Assembly (NCBI GenBank): GCA_003993805.1
Contig: RSEF01000003.1
Coordinates: 84,497,908-84,561,907, forward strand
DNA length: 64,000 nucleotides
Reading direction: 5' to 3'
Source of the DNA: Himantopus leucocephalus
Lineage: Eukaryota; Chordata; Aves; Charadriiformes; Recurvirostridae
Shown here: in pieces, positions 1 through 13,000 of the stretch
Position numbering within the stretch: position 1 is the first letter of the stretch
How the letters are laid out: every line of letters begins with the position of its first letter
Made by a program: the position numbers and the translations under genes
The notes under the pieces: generated by a model
Database searches by the model: none
What the model saw: only the letters and a program-made list of their open reading frames with translations
Told to the model about the DNA's origin: nothing

Positions 1-2133
1 TGAGCTAATGCAAAGAATGCTACAGACAGATTCTGGCAGAATGGTATGGTGAAGGGAAAAAGAAAACGTTTAAACCAGTATGGAACTGAAGATGATAGTT
101 TGGGAAAGTTATCAAAGAAAAATTGAAGAACAGTGTCAATTACACTATGGTTTTGCTCTGTTTGGCTATCCAGCCTAGATTAGTAAGATCCAGGTTAGAG
201 TAGACTGTATTTTGGCTGTTCAGAAAATGTTTATGCATGTGGATTCATCTCTATGTTAAAAAGTGTCCATCCTTTCTCTGCGTTACTGTTGCAAGAAGTC
301 ACTATGAATCAGGCATGGCAGATTCTTTTTTGTGCTTCAGTAGAATTTTTTAAAACACAATTCCTTTTAAGTACTTTTTTCTTTTAAATAAGATAACTAA
401 TTTTTGAATGCACCTGTCACACAGGTAAATCTAAGCACACATATTTTTCATCTGCTGAAACATTAATACTTGTTGATTGTCTCCTGGAAATCCAATCAAA
501 TCAATGCTGAGTGCCTTTGACAACCAAGACTAAATAGTGAATATAGGAGCTGGGAAATACAGACCAGAAGGACATACAAGCTTTAATGCCCAGATTCAAC
601 TTTTTTATGATGCACCAGCATATTTTTGTATTGAAATTGGTATTCATAAAATGCCTTAGTAATGTTAGTAGTAAAGTGCATGTGCCAAAATATTGACCCA
701 AATATATATAGAAGCACCTTCACTTTAAAATATCATGTGCTATAAGCAGGAAGCAACAGGTAACATTCCTACTTGAACCACATTTTAAAATGGTAGTTCC
801 AGTCTCCCACATAATGATCCCCAAAGGCAGCATGCCAGAAGACTGTTACTTTCCAGAGTAATGACACTGCTTTGCAAACTGATTGTATTTCTCTACAAGA
901 TCTCCCCTGGAAGATAGCGTCATTGTCATTAAACAGTAAAAGCTGCCAGGCAACTTCTGCGAGTTCTCAACAGGGTGCTACTGAAATTCTGTCTTGCTTG
1001 AATAACTTTTTGCACTTCGCTTTTTTAAAGAGCCTTCTCATCTGAGTATCAAAAACCAGCTGATTGACACATTGGACTCTAGGCCCTCTCCCTGTATTAG
1101 AAACATCAGAGTGGAAAGTCGTTAAATTGCATCTAAGTGACAACTGAACATGGATTATGCTGACTATATATTGTAGAAACTGTAACTCCATGAAAACCGG
1201 AATCCACAAACAGTTTTTTGATAAGCAATGCGTAAAAGTGCATTCTGCTTCTTACCACAAAATCTTGGAAGTTTTTTGTTTGTTTGTTTTTGTTCTTTCT
1301 GTATTTAGGAAAAGTATTTATTTTTAGGAAGAGTCAGAGAAAATTGAATAGAGTCTATAACTTTGAGTATTGTGTAAAGTAATCTTCTGTTTATTACATG
1401 CCCTGTAAAAAGGTACTTAAGGGCTTGTTCCTGCAAGCATTTGTAAAGGAGCTTTTATTCTCTCAGAGGACAACTCCTGTGATTTGGGGCAATCAGAATT
1501 CAATTACTCTAAGAAAAACAAGGGTTTTGTTGTTTCTTGAATGCAAGAACTATATCTCTTATCAACACTGACTGTAAGCAAGTTTAAAGTGTGCAGCCAA
1601 AGAATAGGAACAGCTGCTGAAAGTGCAATTCTGTAGTCGTTGGCTCTGGCACTACAATTATTTGGTGTTTTATATGTAGATCTTTTGATTTGTTCATTGA
1701 GCAATTATTCAACTCGGTGGCTGCTTCTGGGAGAAAACCGCTGAAGCTGAGAGAAGTTGAGCCACTGAACTCAGAAAACTAAAGACTTCTGTTTCTTACA
1801 GTGCCAAGCAGGCTGGAGCTGAACAAGTTTTCCCTGGGACGGTCCTCGTCGAGCCGATTGAGATGATGTAATGAGTACAAAGAGGCTGAGATTCGGTGAC
1901 TTAGGCGTCCTCAGGACTCAGTAATTCCCTAGTGATGTTTTTGCTTTCCCTGTAGAAGGGGACCAAGTGTGCGGGAGCTTGGCATGGTCCGAAGGATGCG
2001 AGGTGTTACGGCTGTGTCAGAAGTCTTGCCCAAGCCTCCTTGCCCCCTGGCTCGCCCCGTCCTCCCCGGGGCTGGAACAGGCAGCGAGGGCGCCCGCCTC
2101 GCCCGGGACCCCCCGCCGCCCCCCTCCCGCCGA
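1..2133. other. GJA10 3' flank, no coding sequence recognised
   Basis: This AT-rich stretch lies downstream of the GJA10 stop codon on the minus strand. It probably contains GJA10 3' UTR or a 3' intron. In mouse the last residues of this connexin are, as I recall, encoded by a separate small exon, so a terminal exon could lie here, but I could not identify one. The short open frames present have no recognisable protein content. Confidence 0.5.
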
Positions 2134-3552
2134 CTACCCCGGGGCGCTACTTGCCATCGACACGCGGCGTCCCATGGCGGCGGCCGGCGGCGGGCTGCTG
2201 GGCGGGCTGCCCTCCTGCTCCCGGCGCTTCTCCTCCGACCCGGAGCCGGAGCCGGAGACGGGGCCGGAGCCGCCGCGGGAGGCGGCGCTCTCGCTGTCGC
2301 TGCCCGCCCGGCTGCCGGTGAGGACGCGGGAGAGGAAGCTGGACTTGCGGGTGCCCGGGCAGTGCCCGCTGTCCGGAGAGTCGCCGCGCTCCTCCTCCAG
2401 GTCGCGACAGATGCTAACCCGGCTGTGCTTGCGGGGCCCCCGCCGGGAAGCGGCCGCCGCCCCCCCCGCCGCCGCCCCGGGGCCGCCGCCCGCCGCCGCC
2501 CGCGGCGCCTCCTCGCTGCTGGAGGAGGGCGGCGGCTGCTGTCCGTGGTGCTGAGCCGCGCTGTGCCGGCGGCGGGGCGGCGGGGCGCCGCGGAGCTGTC
2601 CGCGGTGCTGGCGGGGCGGCGGCCCCGTCGGCGCGGGAGAGGGAGCGGCGGCGGGAGCGGGAGCGGCGGCGGGAGCGTGGGGCGGCGGCGGGGCGGTGGC
2701 GGTGGCGGGGCGCGGCGGAGAGGCGTCGCCGGGCGGGCAGGCCGGCGGCACCACGGAGCTCTTCTTGGAGTTGTAGAGGCTGGCCTCCTCCTCGGCGGGG
2801 CCCACCGGCCCCCGCGGCCGCCCGTAGAGGCTCTTCTGGATCTTCTTGAGGCCCAGGTGGGCGATTTCTAGGATGTTGAGGAAGAGGGAGACCGCGGCGA
2901 TGCTGTTCATGAAAACCATAAAGATGGTCTTCTCTGTGGGTCGGGACACAAAACAATCCACCGTGTTAGGGCAAGGGGGACGAGTGCATTTGTAAAGGGG
3001 GGACATGTGAAACCCGTATAAAAGATACTGACCTATCATAAAGCCCACTTCGACCACCGACCGGGTCAGGATATGTAGGACATAGGTGCGCAGCAGGGAC
3101 CCTCTCAGGGGTGCCTTATTCACTTTCTTCTGTTCCTCCAGCTTACGCAGTTCCCTCTCCACTCTCCTGTGTTCCTCGGGCGTGGGCTCCAGGTCTTCTA
3201 GCTGAGCCCGCAGGTGGGCTTTCCTCTTCTGTCGCTCTTTCTCAAGAGCTCTTAATCTGTAGAGCGCATGGCCCATGTAAACTAGCGATGGAGAAGAGAC
3301 AAAGATGATCTGCAGTACCCAGTATCTGATCAAAGAGATGGGGAAGGCTTTGTCATAACAGATATTGCTGCAGCCAGGTTGCTCCGTGTTGCAGATGAAC
3401 TCGGACTGCTCATCGTCCCAGACATCTTCAGCAGCCACTCCCAGCACCAACATCCGGAATATGAACAAGATTGTGAGCCAGATTTTGCCAACTATGGTGG
3501 AGTGGATGTGCACCTCTTCAAGAATGCTGCCCAACAGGTTCCAGTCCCCCAT
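2134..3552 (-). CDS. GJA10: Gap junction alpha-10 protein (connexin 57/62 type)
   Basis: This is a gap-junction channel subunit; six form a hemichannel in the plasma membrane, and in mammals this family member couples retinal horizontal cells. The 472-residue frame begins [15 protein letters not shown], the typical connexin start. Extracellular loop 1 has Cys54, 61 and 65 (C-x6-C-x3-C); loop 2 has Cys189, 194 and 200 (C-x4-C-x5-C). Four hydrophobic segments lie near residues 21-41, 78-98, 154-178 and 209-233. The cytoplasmic loop is charged. The ATG at 3552 is chosen because an in-frame ORF extends only nine codons further, across a splice acceptor ending at 3569. The tail after about residue 240 is Pro/Ala/Ser/Gly-rich and encoded by very GC-rich DNA unlike the rest of the window. 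The stop at 2134-2136 is directly read, but a GC donor lies 14 bases before it, so the true C-terminus may be spliced. The neighbouring CASP8AP2 and MDN1 support GJA10 over other alpha connexins. Confidence 0.9.
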   Translation of the reverse strand: MGDWNLLGSILEEVHIHSTIVGKIWLTILFIFRMLVLGVAAEDVWDDEQSEFICNTEQPGCSNICYDKAFPISLIRYWVLQIIFVSSPSLVYMGHALYRLRALEKERQKRKAHLRAQLEDLEPTPEEHRRVERELRKLEEQKKVNKAPLRGSLLRTYVLHILTRSVVEVGFMIGQYLLYGFHMSPLYKCTRPPCPNTVDCFVSRPTEKTIFMVFMNSIAAVSLFLNILEIAHLGLKKIQKSLYGRPRGPVGPAEEEASLYNSKKSSVVPPACPPGDASPPRPATATAPPPPHAPAAAPAPAAAPSPAPTGPPPRQHRGQLRGAPPPRRRHSAAQHHGQQPPPSSSSEEAPRAAAGGGPGAAAGGAAAASRRGPRKHSRVSICRDLEEERGDSPDSGHCPGTRKSSFLSRVLTGSRAGSDSESAASRGGSGPVSGSGSGSEEKRREQEGSPPSSPPPAAAMGRRVSMASSAPG

Positions 3553-3570
3553 GGTCAGAAGTTCATATCT
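3553..3570 (-). other. GJA10: GJA10 5' UTR fragment and splice acceptor
   Basis: Read on the minus strand, a T-rich tract ending in TTTGTATTTCAG (AG at 3570-3569) is followed by 16 bases of leader (3568-3553) and then the ATG. Connexin genes typically have a non-coding first exon and one main coding exon, and this acceptor fits that layout. The first exon itself was not located. Confidence 0.7.
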
Positions 3571-6500
3571 GAAATACAAAAAAACCCCAAAACATTATTT
3601 TACTACAATACTAGATTTCTTTAGGAAATGCCCTTTTTTAAAAAAAAAATACTGATATTTCATATACAGTCTTCTGATAGCAGGAAAGCTCTTAGAAGTT
3701 CATCATTATTTTTTACTTAATGGGTCTTTAAATGAAGGCAGACTATATGATTACTGGTGAAAGATGCAAATGTGAGATTATTTTAAGCTTAAGAGAGATT
3801 GATTTCAGCTGTAAGCTACAGTTCTTCTTAACTGCCTACAGTTTTACACTATTTTCTTCCCACTAGGAAAGAAGACAATTTTTTTCCACTTTGCAAATCC
3901 TTTGCCAACTATAGTTTAATTCTACACCCACTCCGTTCCACTGTCTGTGGCTTTGCCATAGTTTTGGGTGAAAAGCAGCTAGAATAATAGGTAATGCTCA
4001 TGGCTTTCATTTGTCTGATAAAGTTTTGAGACGTATCCTATATCTGTGAGAGAAAAATGTTCCATTTTGTACCCCAAGGTAGTAGCATTATTAGCGCCAT
4101 CCATCCAATATTTTCCCATCTACTAGGGTAACCATCCAGAAGCTTGTCCCTTGGATTCCTAAAACTACAAATAGAGAGCTAATTTACACATAGATGTACA
4201 TGTATAAATAGTCTCAGTTCTAGGATAATGTTAATAAATTATACTGCTTCTAGGATTAATATCTTTAATTTTATGCATTTAAAGTCTTACTGACTCACCA
4301 AGACTTTATCTTAATAATAAATTTCAACATATGAGATAAATAAACAGGGATTACATAATGGTGTGATGTGAAGGCTTTTAGCTTTGAGTGTGTGATGATT
4401 TTTTTAACTACCTCTTCCCCAGAAGCTCTTTGATTCACCAGCAAATTGATGTACATTCTGCTGCCAGATTCTTGATTTCCAAGTCATTTCTCTGGAAACT
4501 ATTCAGGAGCTTCAGGTAATGTGGGGAATTGAAACGTAAGGTATTTGTCTGTTTATTTGTGAATGAACTGCACATTCGGTGTTGTGTCCCTGGAATTTTT
4601 TTCTGCTAACGTGGTAGTAAGATACTGAAAGCAACTGGGATCATGTCTACCTTAGGGTTTGTGCTTGCATTTCTTTATGCTTGCATTTTTTTATGCTACT
4701 GTACTTTCAAAACTTCCCAAATTCCACTAAAAAACAACCTTTAGTAAAGTGCAATTTCTAAGTTTTTTTAAGAGTGGCTGGTTGCAGTACCCAAAATCTT
4801 ACATAATTTTAATTGATAGCACAGCTGGGTGATATCACCATTATCAATATAGCTTGGTTGTGGTTTATGATATGATCCCACATAGCACAATTGTGCTTGG
4901 AGGCTGTATTTATCTACACTGCAAGTAAAGATTCTCAATTGTAACCAACAGAGCAGTCATTCTCTGCATAGGCATCCTACAGACTTTATTTTTTAATTTA
5001 TAGGATTTGTTTTTTCTCTGCAAATTTGAGTCAACACAATGAACTTCCCTTTTGGCATGGGAAACTCGTTGAGGAAACCTAGCCAGTCAAGCAATTTCTT
5101 AGGTGCTGTGATGCACCTGGAATATCTTCTTTCCTTACTCCTTCCCTCCCATGTCTATCATTGAAATAAGATACATGAAAAAAAGTCAGCGAGAATTATT
5201 GTAGCCTCTTTTCCTCATCTTTAAAGAATGTCAGATCTTTCTTCTGACTTCATATGGATTTTTTTTCAGAGCAGATATCAAATTGCTGCAACTTCGTAGG
5301 TTGGCTGGGTGTAAAGAGGTTCGTAAGTTGAAATGTTTACTAGAAAATATTACATCTCAAGCTAAAAATGTTGAATCTGTTTTTCTGAGCTTGGAAGCGC
5401 TGATACAGAATAGTTCACCTTCAGTTAAGTGAGAAATAGAGATTTAGATAGAGCAAGCTTCCAAACCCAGAGTACTCAAGAGGCCAAGTACAAGCAGGTG
5501 ACACTTGCTGATTGCTCTGTGCCACTTCCCCTGAAAGGTGACTGGATGATGGCAATGCAGCAGTTAAGCAAAGGAGTTTTGGGTCTATTTGCTGCCTTGC
5601 GAATGGCTGGTCCCTCACTGAAATTGATAGACTCTGCCAAAAATAACCCACAACCTAAGTGAGATGCTAAAATGTAAACACAGGAATAAAAGGGAAAGGA
5701 GACATGTTTTAATCCCAAAGATGGCCAGATGGCATTCCTTTGGCACCAGGAATTATCATCGCCCATTTTGGAGCAGAAAATTAATGTATCCATTCAGGGG
5801 AAGAGAGGACANNNNNNNNNNNNNNNNNNNNNNNNNNNNNNNNNNNNNNNNNNNNNNNNNNNNNNNNNNNNNNNNNNNNNNNNNNNNNNNNNNNNNNNNN
5901 NNNNNNNNNNNTTACTGGACAAAATTGGTCCTGTTTTGCCTCAAACCAGGACAATTATCAAAGACAACACTAATTAATTTAATAATATGGACAACTACGT
6001 TCCCATTCACAGATTCAAACCATGGGCCTCTTTAGTTTAACAAGAGCTGTGCAACTTCCTCTCTATTAAAGTATTTGATTTATTTTATTCCCCATATTAT
6101 CTCTTGTGACTCAGATGGGTTTGCTTTTGGTGGCACAGCACAGTACTTTCAAACTTGGATGGGAGAGGATGCGCCAGCCACCACTGAAACTTTATCCACC
6201 TTTCCTATCAAAGTCCCTTTTGTTCCCGAAATGCTTCTTGATTGATTTCATAGATTCTTCTAAGAAATCCTCACACCTGTTTCTTGGCATGCTTTATTAC
6301 CACTGCCTCCCTTCATGAAGACAAGTAAAAGATTATTCTGCAGCTGGTTTCAGAGTGAAGACAATTAGAGAAAAGACTTAATGGAAATAGCTATGGGTTG
6401 CTGGACTGACACCTAAGAGAAATGCCTTTAGCGCAGTCAACTATTGTATGTAGACAGTTAGCTGGCAACAGACCTTAGAGAGAATTCCTCAAAATCCAAT

Positions 6501-7224
6501 ACCCCATGCTCCACAATTTCACTATTATGCACATCTCCGCAAACACTGCTCTCCGAATTTCCACTTTGGATATTTTTCCAATACTCATGTCCATTAAGAG
6601 CTTTTAAACTGAATCCTGTAAAAACATGTGCGTGTGTTAGATAGAAGCAGACCTAGAAGCTTCAACAGTAAGTTGGAGTAAGACTCCGAAAGGGCTGCCA
6701 GCTACACTCTTCCAATGAAAAGCCTTGGATACAAAAAGGTCTTTCTCCCTTGTCATATTCCACTCAACACTAACTCAGTGTTTCTAGAAAGAAGAAAAAA
6801 AAAAAAAAAAGGAAAGTTGTAGGTTCTAAGAAGTTAAAAGGTCTTCTGTAGTTTGTGAAATTGTCCAATTTCTCATCCAGTCATGTCCACTAAGAAATAA
6901 GCAGTTGTATTTGGAGCAGTAATTGCATCAGAGCAGCAGCTGATCACTTCCATGTTTATTGGCCAGAACATCAACATAGCTACTCGTTTATACAAACTAT
7001 CAGAAGTCAATTTTAATGCTGCTTCGCAGCATTTGTATTTGTCAAGCCATCACCCAACAGTTCTAAAAAAATGTTTTCATTTACCTGAGGTTTCACAAAT
7101 AAGACTGTAGATTTACATACAGTACATTTTGCATATATGTATCAAAATTCTTATTGGAGAAATAAGTTACAAACAATGGTACAAAACCACTCCAAGCCAA
7201 CTTTTGTTCAACAAGAACATGTGT
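3571..7224. other. Intergenic or GJA10 intron 1, no gene seen
   Basis: AT-rich sequence without a coding frame I recognise. It must contain the GJA10 first intron, first exon and promoter if these are not further away. One unknown-size gap (5812-5911) and a poly-A run near 6788-6810 are present. Two overlapping frames at 5421-5662 on opposite strands resemble no family I know. Confidence 0.5.
5812..5911. other. Assembly gap, 100 N
   Basis: Exactly 100 N, the usual placeholder for a gap of unknown length. No coding exon is expected here from the flanking genes. Confidence 0.98.
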
Positions 7225-10008
7225 GTATGAATTTTACAGTTTTATTTTTTGCATTACTCTTACAGTAAGCAAACTATTTAGTTTATACAAAATAAACCTG
7301 GAGTTTTATATAGTTAAAAAAATCATCTTTGGCTAAACAAAGCTCTCTCTATTTTTATACATATATTTATATATATACACACATCAGATATTTTACATTA
7401 CCACGTAGGAACCTGTACACATACTTACAACAGACAGAACATTAAAAAAAGTTTCATAATTTACAAAAAAGGAATCCAAGTTGGAACCAAAACAGTCAAG
7501 CCCTTCCCCCCCATCACCTGTACAGATAAGAAAGTAAATAAACACAGACAAGGAATAAACAACTTTGTAATAAAAACCTGCCTGCTTTTTTGAGACAGAG
7601 GAAGCACTTAAGTGGAGAGAAGCTACTTCCCTCAGTGCCTNGGAAAGTAAATAAACACAGACAAGGAATAAACAACTTCGTAATAAAAACCTGCCTGCTT
7701 TTTTGAGACAGAGAGGAAGCACTTAAGTGGAGAGAAGCTACTTCCCTCAGTGCCTTCAGTACTGTGCACATCTTCATTTCTAAGGATATGGTTAAAAGAA
7801 CGCTCTTAGTAGAGTCTGATTTTTCCACAAACGTGAACGCTACTCTGCAAACTATTTTGAGAACAGATTCAGTTAGATTTAAATCTCCAATAAGTAAACA
7901 ATTGTCACAAATGTTTTTTAAGAACAAGCATGGGTAGGTAAACCAATTCCCCGCTGAAATCACTAGGCCCTGCTGGCGTAGCATGGAAGATGACACTTGA
8001 TCATCAAAAGCAAACGTTTTAGAAGCAAGCACCTAAGAAGGAAGACTGCCAGAACTGACACCATCATCTACTCAAGTCATTCCTTGCAACAGTTTCCAGA
8101 GCACTGCCTAAAATGAGGATGATGCAGTGCTTGGCAGCATGAACAGTCCATTCCATAGGTCACATCTACAATACTCCAAAGGTGTCAGTGGCAACATCAC
8201 TAACAAATTATCTGATGGGTTATTAGAATGAGAAGTCTGTCCCATTAGTCGGAGAGGGAGCAAAAAACCACTATGCTGAAACTGAAGAAGCAGTCCTTGG
8301 ATTCTGAGAAAAAGCCAATTTAACCCAAATTGAAAGGCAATGCCCACCTGGGCTCTTAAATGAAGTCTAGCTAAACTCAGCACATGTTCTGACTGAATAA
8401 AGACTACAGCAATTCTGATCCTCAATAAAGAATAAAATCTCAAACATCAATGAATTCACAATACAAAAACCTGTGCAACTTCCAGAAATGTTTCTTAGAA
8501 GGAAGAAAAAAAAAAAGCTTTTTAGAAATTTGGGATAAAGCAGCAATATATGAGATGTGTGTGTATACATATATACACATACACACTTTTAGTACGTACT
8601 AGTAAAACTGGAAGCAGTTATAAGAGTTCTTTAAAATAAAACATAATGAATTTCTAATGTACTAAACAATTTGTAAAGATAGATACCATTGCTGTCAAAA
8701 CATGCCAAATTGACAAGCTTTTAAAACTGCTTGTTTTTACAGAAAAGTTTTTCTCCTGGTTAGTAAGTATAAAGTCACATTTTACAAAACTGCAAAAGTC
8801 TTTCTGAATTAATTTTTAAAAGAAAGATCACTTGACAATTTTTTTTTTAAACAAACCAGAATGTTCATTATGTTGAAGACCTAAATTAAGTACCTTTCCC
8901 AGATGTAATTTGGAGCAGAAAAACATACCAGCCTTTTCCAAAGAAAAAAAAAAAAAAAAAATTCCTCTCCTGCCTCATTTTATACANTTTTTCATGGACC
9001 CCCCAACTATACAAAATTCAATACTAAGTCTTTTTAAATATCATCAGAACTGCAAAATGTTTTTAACTACAAGAGAGTTCTTTGTAAATGAACACTCATT
9101 ATGGCATTTCACAGCTTAGAAGAAACTGAAAAATTGGTCACTGCATTAATGACTGGCTTCACTCTCTCACAGAGGTTGGGAATCATTTTATTTGACTTCA
9201 AAAATTGGAAAGTTAGAGGTCTGGACTAGATAATTGGCGTAGATTTTCTGCGTTGTCAATGATGACAGATGGGCACCCTCATAGAGAAATTAATTCATCT
9301 CTGTTGAACACTGGAGTCATTAAGAAATGGCTTAGATAATGTGCTTAAAGTTGAAGATAAACCCTACACTCAGTGCCAGATTCTCTCCTTGAAACCCACT
9401 ACGAGCAATTGACACAGCAGCGAGAACCACCTATTCCTTACCATCAGCATGCAGTTTCGATAAACAGCTTTTGGAATCATTGCTATCATTTCACTGACTT
9501 ATTTTAAAAGAAAAAGGCCTAACTTCTTAAAATATGTTTCAAGGTAACCAAGATGATGCAACTGCCATTTTTCAGGATTATCTGCCAACTGGATTCCAAA
9601 GCACTCTTACTTTTTAAAATCATAGTTCCACATCACCATACGCTGCACTTCTGACAAGTTACGCAAGAGCCACCATTTTCACTTGACTGCATGCCCTTGT
9701 CTTTGCTTATAGAACACACTTAACCAACAGGAGATGTCACCCCCTTGAAGTGGTAACTGCTCCATTTGTACGTGCCCATTCTTTCCTAGCCAGTTTGTTT
9801 GTAAAGTTCCCTCTGTGTTATTTTGATAAAGCACTTCAGAGGAAACATGGACAGGGAAGTAAATAATTAACAGTGCATCAGATTTACCAAACTTAGTATT
9901 CTGACTTGGATACCTCCCACTAATCCCATCATATGAAGGCAGTGGTTGTAGTCCGTCGTTGCTGGTAACAGCTAAACCCTGTAACCATGAAGCAACTTGG
10001 TGGTAAGT
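7225..10008 (-). other. CASP8AP2: Possible CASP8AP2 3' UTR
   Basis: This stretch lies directly downstream of the CASP8AP2 stop on the minus strand. A minus-strand AATAAA hexamer sits at 7246-7241 and is one candidate polyadenylation signal; other T-rich or A-rich hexamers exist, so the end is a guess. The stretch has no coding frame. It includes a duplicated segment around a single N at 7641 and a second N in a T-rich context at 8987. Confidence 0.35.
7531..7755. repeat. Near-identical direct duplication around a single N
   Basis: Copy one is 7531-7640 (110 nt) and copy two is 7644-7755 (112 nt), separated by N and two G. They differ at one base (aactttg versus aacttcg) and a 2-nt GA indel. 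The single N between the copies suggests an unmerged contig overlap rather than a biological repeat. Confidence 0.85.
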
Positions 10009-10065
10009 TTACTTGCACTTGGATTTCTTGAACAGCTTCATTAACTGCTTGAATCTTTCTGCGAC
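10009..10065 (-). CDS. CASP8AP2: CASP8AP2 last coding exon
   Basis: Eighteen codons plus TAA encode the lysine-rich C-terminus [19 protein letters not shown] minus-strand acceptor (CCTCCATTAG) sits just before it. It joins in phase 0 to the exon at 11439-11538 and completes the SANT/Myb-like domain. The sequence closely matches the C-terminus of mammalian FLASH. Confidence 0.93.
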   Translation of the reverse strand, partial: VAERFKQLMKLFKKSKCK

Positions 10066-13000
10066 CTAATGGAGGACAAAAAGAGACATATCATTAAGGC
10101 CCCAGATTTCCGTACCTACCAAGCCAGAGTGATCTGACAGCACAGAGGTTTTTTTTAAAGAGACCACCATTTTGGGTTTTTATTTGCTTCCAATAAATTT
10201 TAGCGGGAGAATTTTAGGAGCACCATTAACAAGTTAATTGGATGTAGGAAGTCTTCCTATACCTTTGACATCTAAAATAGCCTCCAGGTTAATCAGAGAG
10301 CTAGAGCCAACTACTGGTTTAACACAGGTTTCCTTACAACAAAGAGGAAAAAAAAAATGAAATGAAGTCTTCAAAGTCAATTAGACTTGAATTTTGCCAG
10401 GTATAACTGTGAGTAAGATTCAAATGTACGGACAAAAACTTACTTTGTACTCTATAAGAAGCACAGTTTACTGGTTATTTTCTACCCTCTTTTCCAACTG
10501 CTGCTTCGGGTATTTATGGCTCATCATGAAGTAACCTGCCTACTAGGGATTTTACAAAACTGGTCTGTAGATGAGAGCCAAACACCTTTTTGTTGAGCAC
10601 AGCTACAGTTTAAATAGTAACCTCATTCAACCGTGAATTAGTATTTCTTAACATTACATGCATATTGCTATAGCATATCTACCATTCACCAGTTTTAACT
10701 GGGAAGAGTGGCATAGACGCACAGGTAACACTGTTTTACCCAACCATCCACCCCAACAGCTTCTAAATCCCACAAAGACTCTGTAACCATACAACACAAC
10801 ATCCTAAAAGCCAAATCCTGAGTACGCAGGATTTCCTAACTTAGTCAGATGGGTGTTCCTTCTTTCGTAGATTTGCAAAATGGAGATCAAGATAGCAATT
10901 CAAGACAAGTACAAAGTTATGTGCAAACCTCTGGAAATCCTCTGGAAATATTCAACATCAATTTGACATCTGTGTCTTTTGAAGTTTCTTAATTAAAAAG
11001 TGAAAGAAAAAAAGGAAACATTTTAATGAAAAATGTCCTTTCTGCAAAATCTTGTCATTTTTTTCCAGCTCTGATTTTAATCCTTTTGTAATTTATTAAA
11101 TATGTGCAAAGGTTTTGGGCGTCTCCAAATTGCCTTTCTTTATCTAAGTGCTGATTCCACAATAGAAACAATCCTGTTGTCCCTGGCTTATGACTGGACA
11201 CAGCAGTTTCAAGGTACCAATCAAACAGGTTCTGAAGAATCCTTGGACCGTAATATCCCTATAATGCATATGTTTAAAAGGTAACAACCCGGAGATTCTT
11301 TTTTCAAGAACCCCCCACCTAAAGACATGATGAAAAAACAACTTCAAATTAGAAGAAGATCTCCAAAGGTTTTTGTTCAACTGCAATCATAGATGTAGCA
11401 ACACAGTTGTTATCAAATATAAGAATGACAGCACCTACTTGATTTGGGCTTTTGTTCAGCCTAGAGGCTAAGGAAACAAAGGTTTTGCTTGACGGCCCCT
11501 TTCTCTGACATTCCAGTAAAATTTCTCGGTCATCATTTCTACAGCGAAAATGCATTTTTAAAATGTTAATACATACATGTGTACACGCACACAAGCAAAA
11601 AAAAAAATATATACAGGCATATATAAAATTCTGAATATTTCCAAACTACGTAACATGAGTTCAAACAGCAGCAATGAACTTATGGAGGATCCTCCCCTCT
11701 ACCAGCACAGAGTAACTGAGTCAGTACAAAAAAGTGGCAGCGGAGATGATGCTACCCTATTAGGAAGGGCAGGATTATTACAGAGTTAGCCCAAAACCAA
11801 AGTCATCAAAAAAAGTTTTAGGCTTCTAAAGCAGACATTTAAACTTGAATTGAAAAGAACTACTAAATTCAACAGGGGCCAGTAGTTCTAAGCGGACTTG
11901 CCTCTCAGTTTGCACAGCTGGGCAGCAGCTTTCACCTAACACCCATTGAGGTTCAAATATTAAACAGAGAGGTGTCTGACTTCTGTCAGTGGCTTAATAT
12001 AACAAACATACTCAGAGCACATCTACCCTTCACGTGAGAATAAAGGACCAGATATCTATTAAGTGTGTCACCGATTTCCTGTTTGTCTCATTAATGAATT
12101 TAGGTATATGTAAAATGTATACAGACACAGTCATTATACAGTAGCTACTATTATCTTTGATTGAAACCAGCCATATTCCAATAAATTATATTTAATTTCC
12201 CCCTTTTCAAAGAAAAATGTAATGACCAGTTATTTAAATAAACTTTCTTTTTAGGCATAGTTCAAAGACAGACAAAGACTGTGACACAGAAAACTCAGTC
12301 ATATTCACAAGGAAAATTAATAATCTCTTCCTATCTCACCGGTTTGCATGTTAAAAAACTTACTAGCTTTCACAGTCTTTTTTCCATGAAGCAGTTGATT
12401 TTCTTTTAAAATGCTACCTAGAAACTTACTTTATATCTGAACTATAGTTCAACAAAGTCTGCCCTGAAAATTTTAGGAGTGCTTTTATAAAGTGCTGATT
12501 GTATAAAGTTGTAGCAAGAACAGCAAAGCCTGCTAACTATAGTTTCTTAAGGATAAGAATACACCACAATAATTTTGCATGTAACTTCGACACATACAGT
12601 CACCTCATTTGCCACCCACATCTTACTAACTGGAATATATGGGCTGAATGGTTGACTAGTACATTTCTGCTGACGGAGCAGCGCAGACCCCAAAACAGAA
12701 GACTGTTTGCTTTCATGCCTTCTCTCAGTAGGGGAAATCTTTAGCTGCTCTCCTTTACGCAGTCACCAATGCTTCTAGGCCTTCTAGGAACATCAAAGAC
12801 CTCCATCCCCTACCAAGCCCGCCTGGAATTTTCAGACAGGAAAGGAAATGGGCAGGGCAAACAAAAATTACACGCAGTGCAATATAGTAGGTCTTGTTAC
12901 CTTAGCATATAAGCTTTAAAAACAAAAGCAAAAAGTACTCCTGTTTTGGGAGATCTGGGTAAGTGATGGAATTAGTTATGACATACGCAAGTCACCTTCT

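Noticed and set aside
1969..2871. 300-residue open frame on the plus strand opposite GJA10
   Set aside because: It is a by-product of the GC-rich connexin tail; the composition is Arg/Ala/Gly repeats with no recognisable domain, while the minus strand carries a clear connexin.
2414..2956. Second minus-strand frame overlapping GJA10
   Set aside because: It is a shifted reading of the same GC-rich exon; conserved connexin residues are in the other frame.
5421..5662. Overlapping short frames on both strands between GJA10 and CASP8AP2
   Set aside because: No known family, no splice or promoter context, and length within chance for this composition.
8550..8590. TG/TA/CA-rich palindromic run
   Set aside because: Ordinary dinucleotide microsatellite.
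9150..9260. Possible ancient CR1 3' end (GGTCTGGACTAGATAATTGG)
   Set aside because: Only a short, decayed match without the terminal tandem tail; could be chance.
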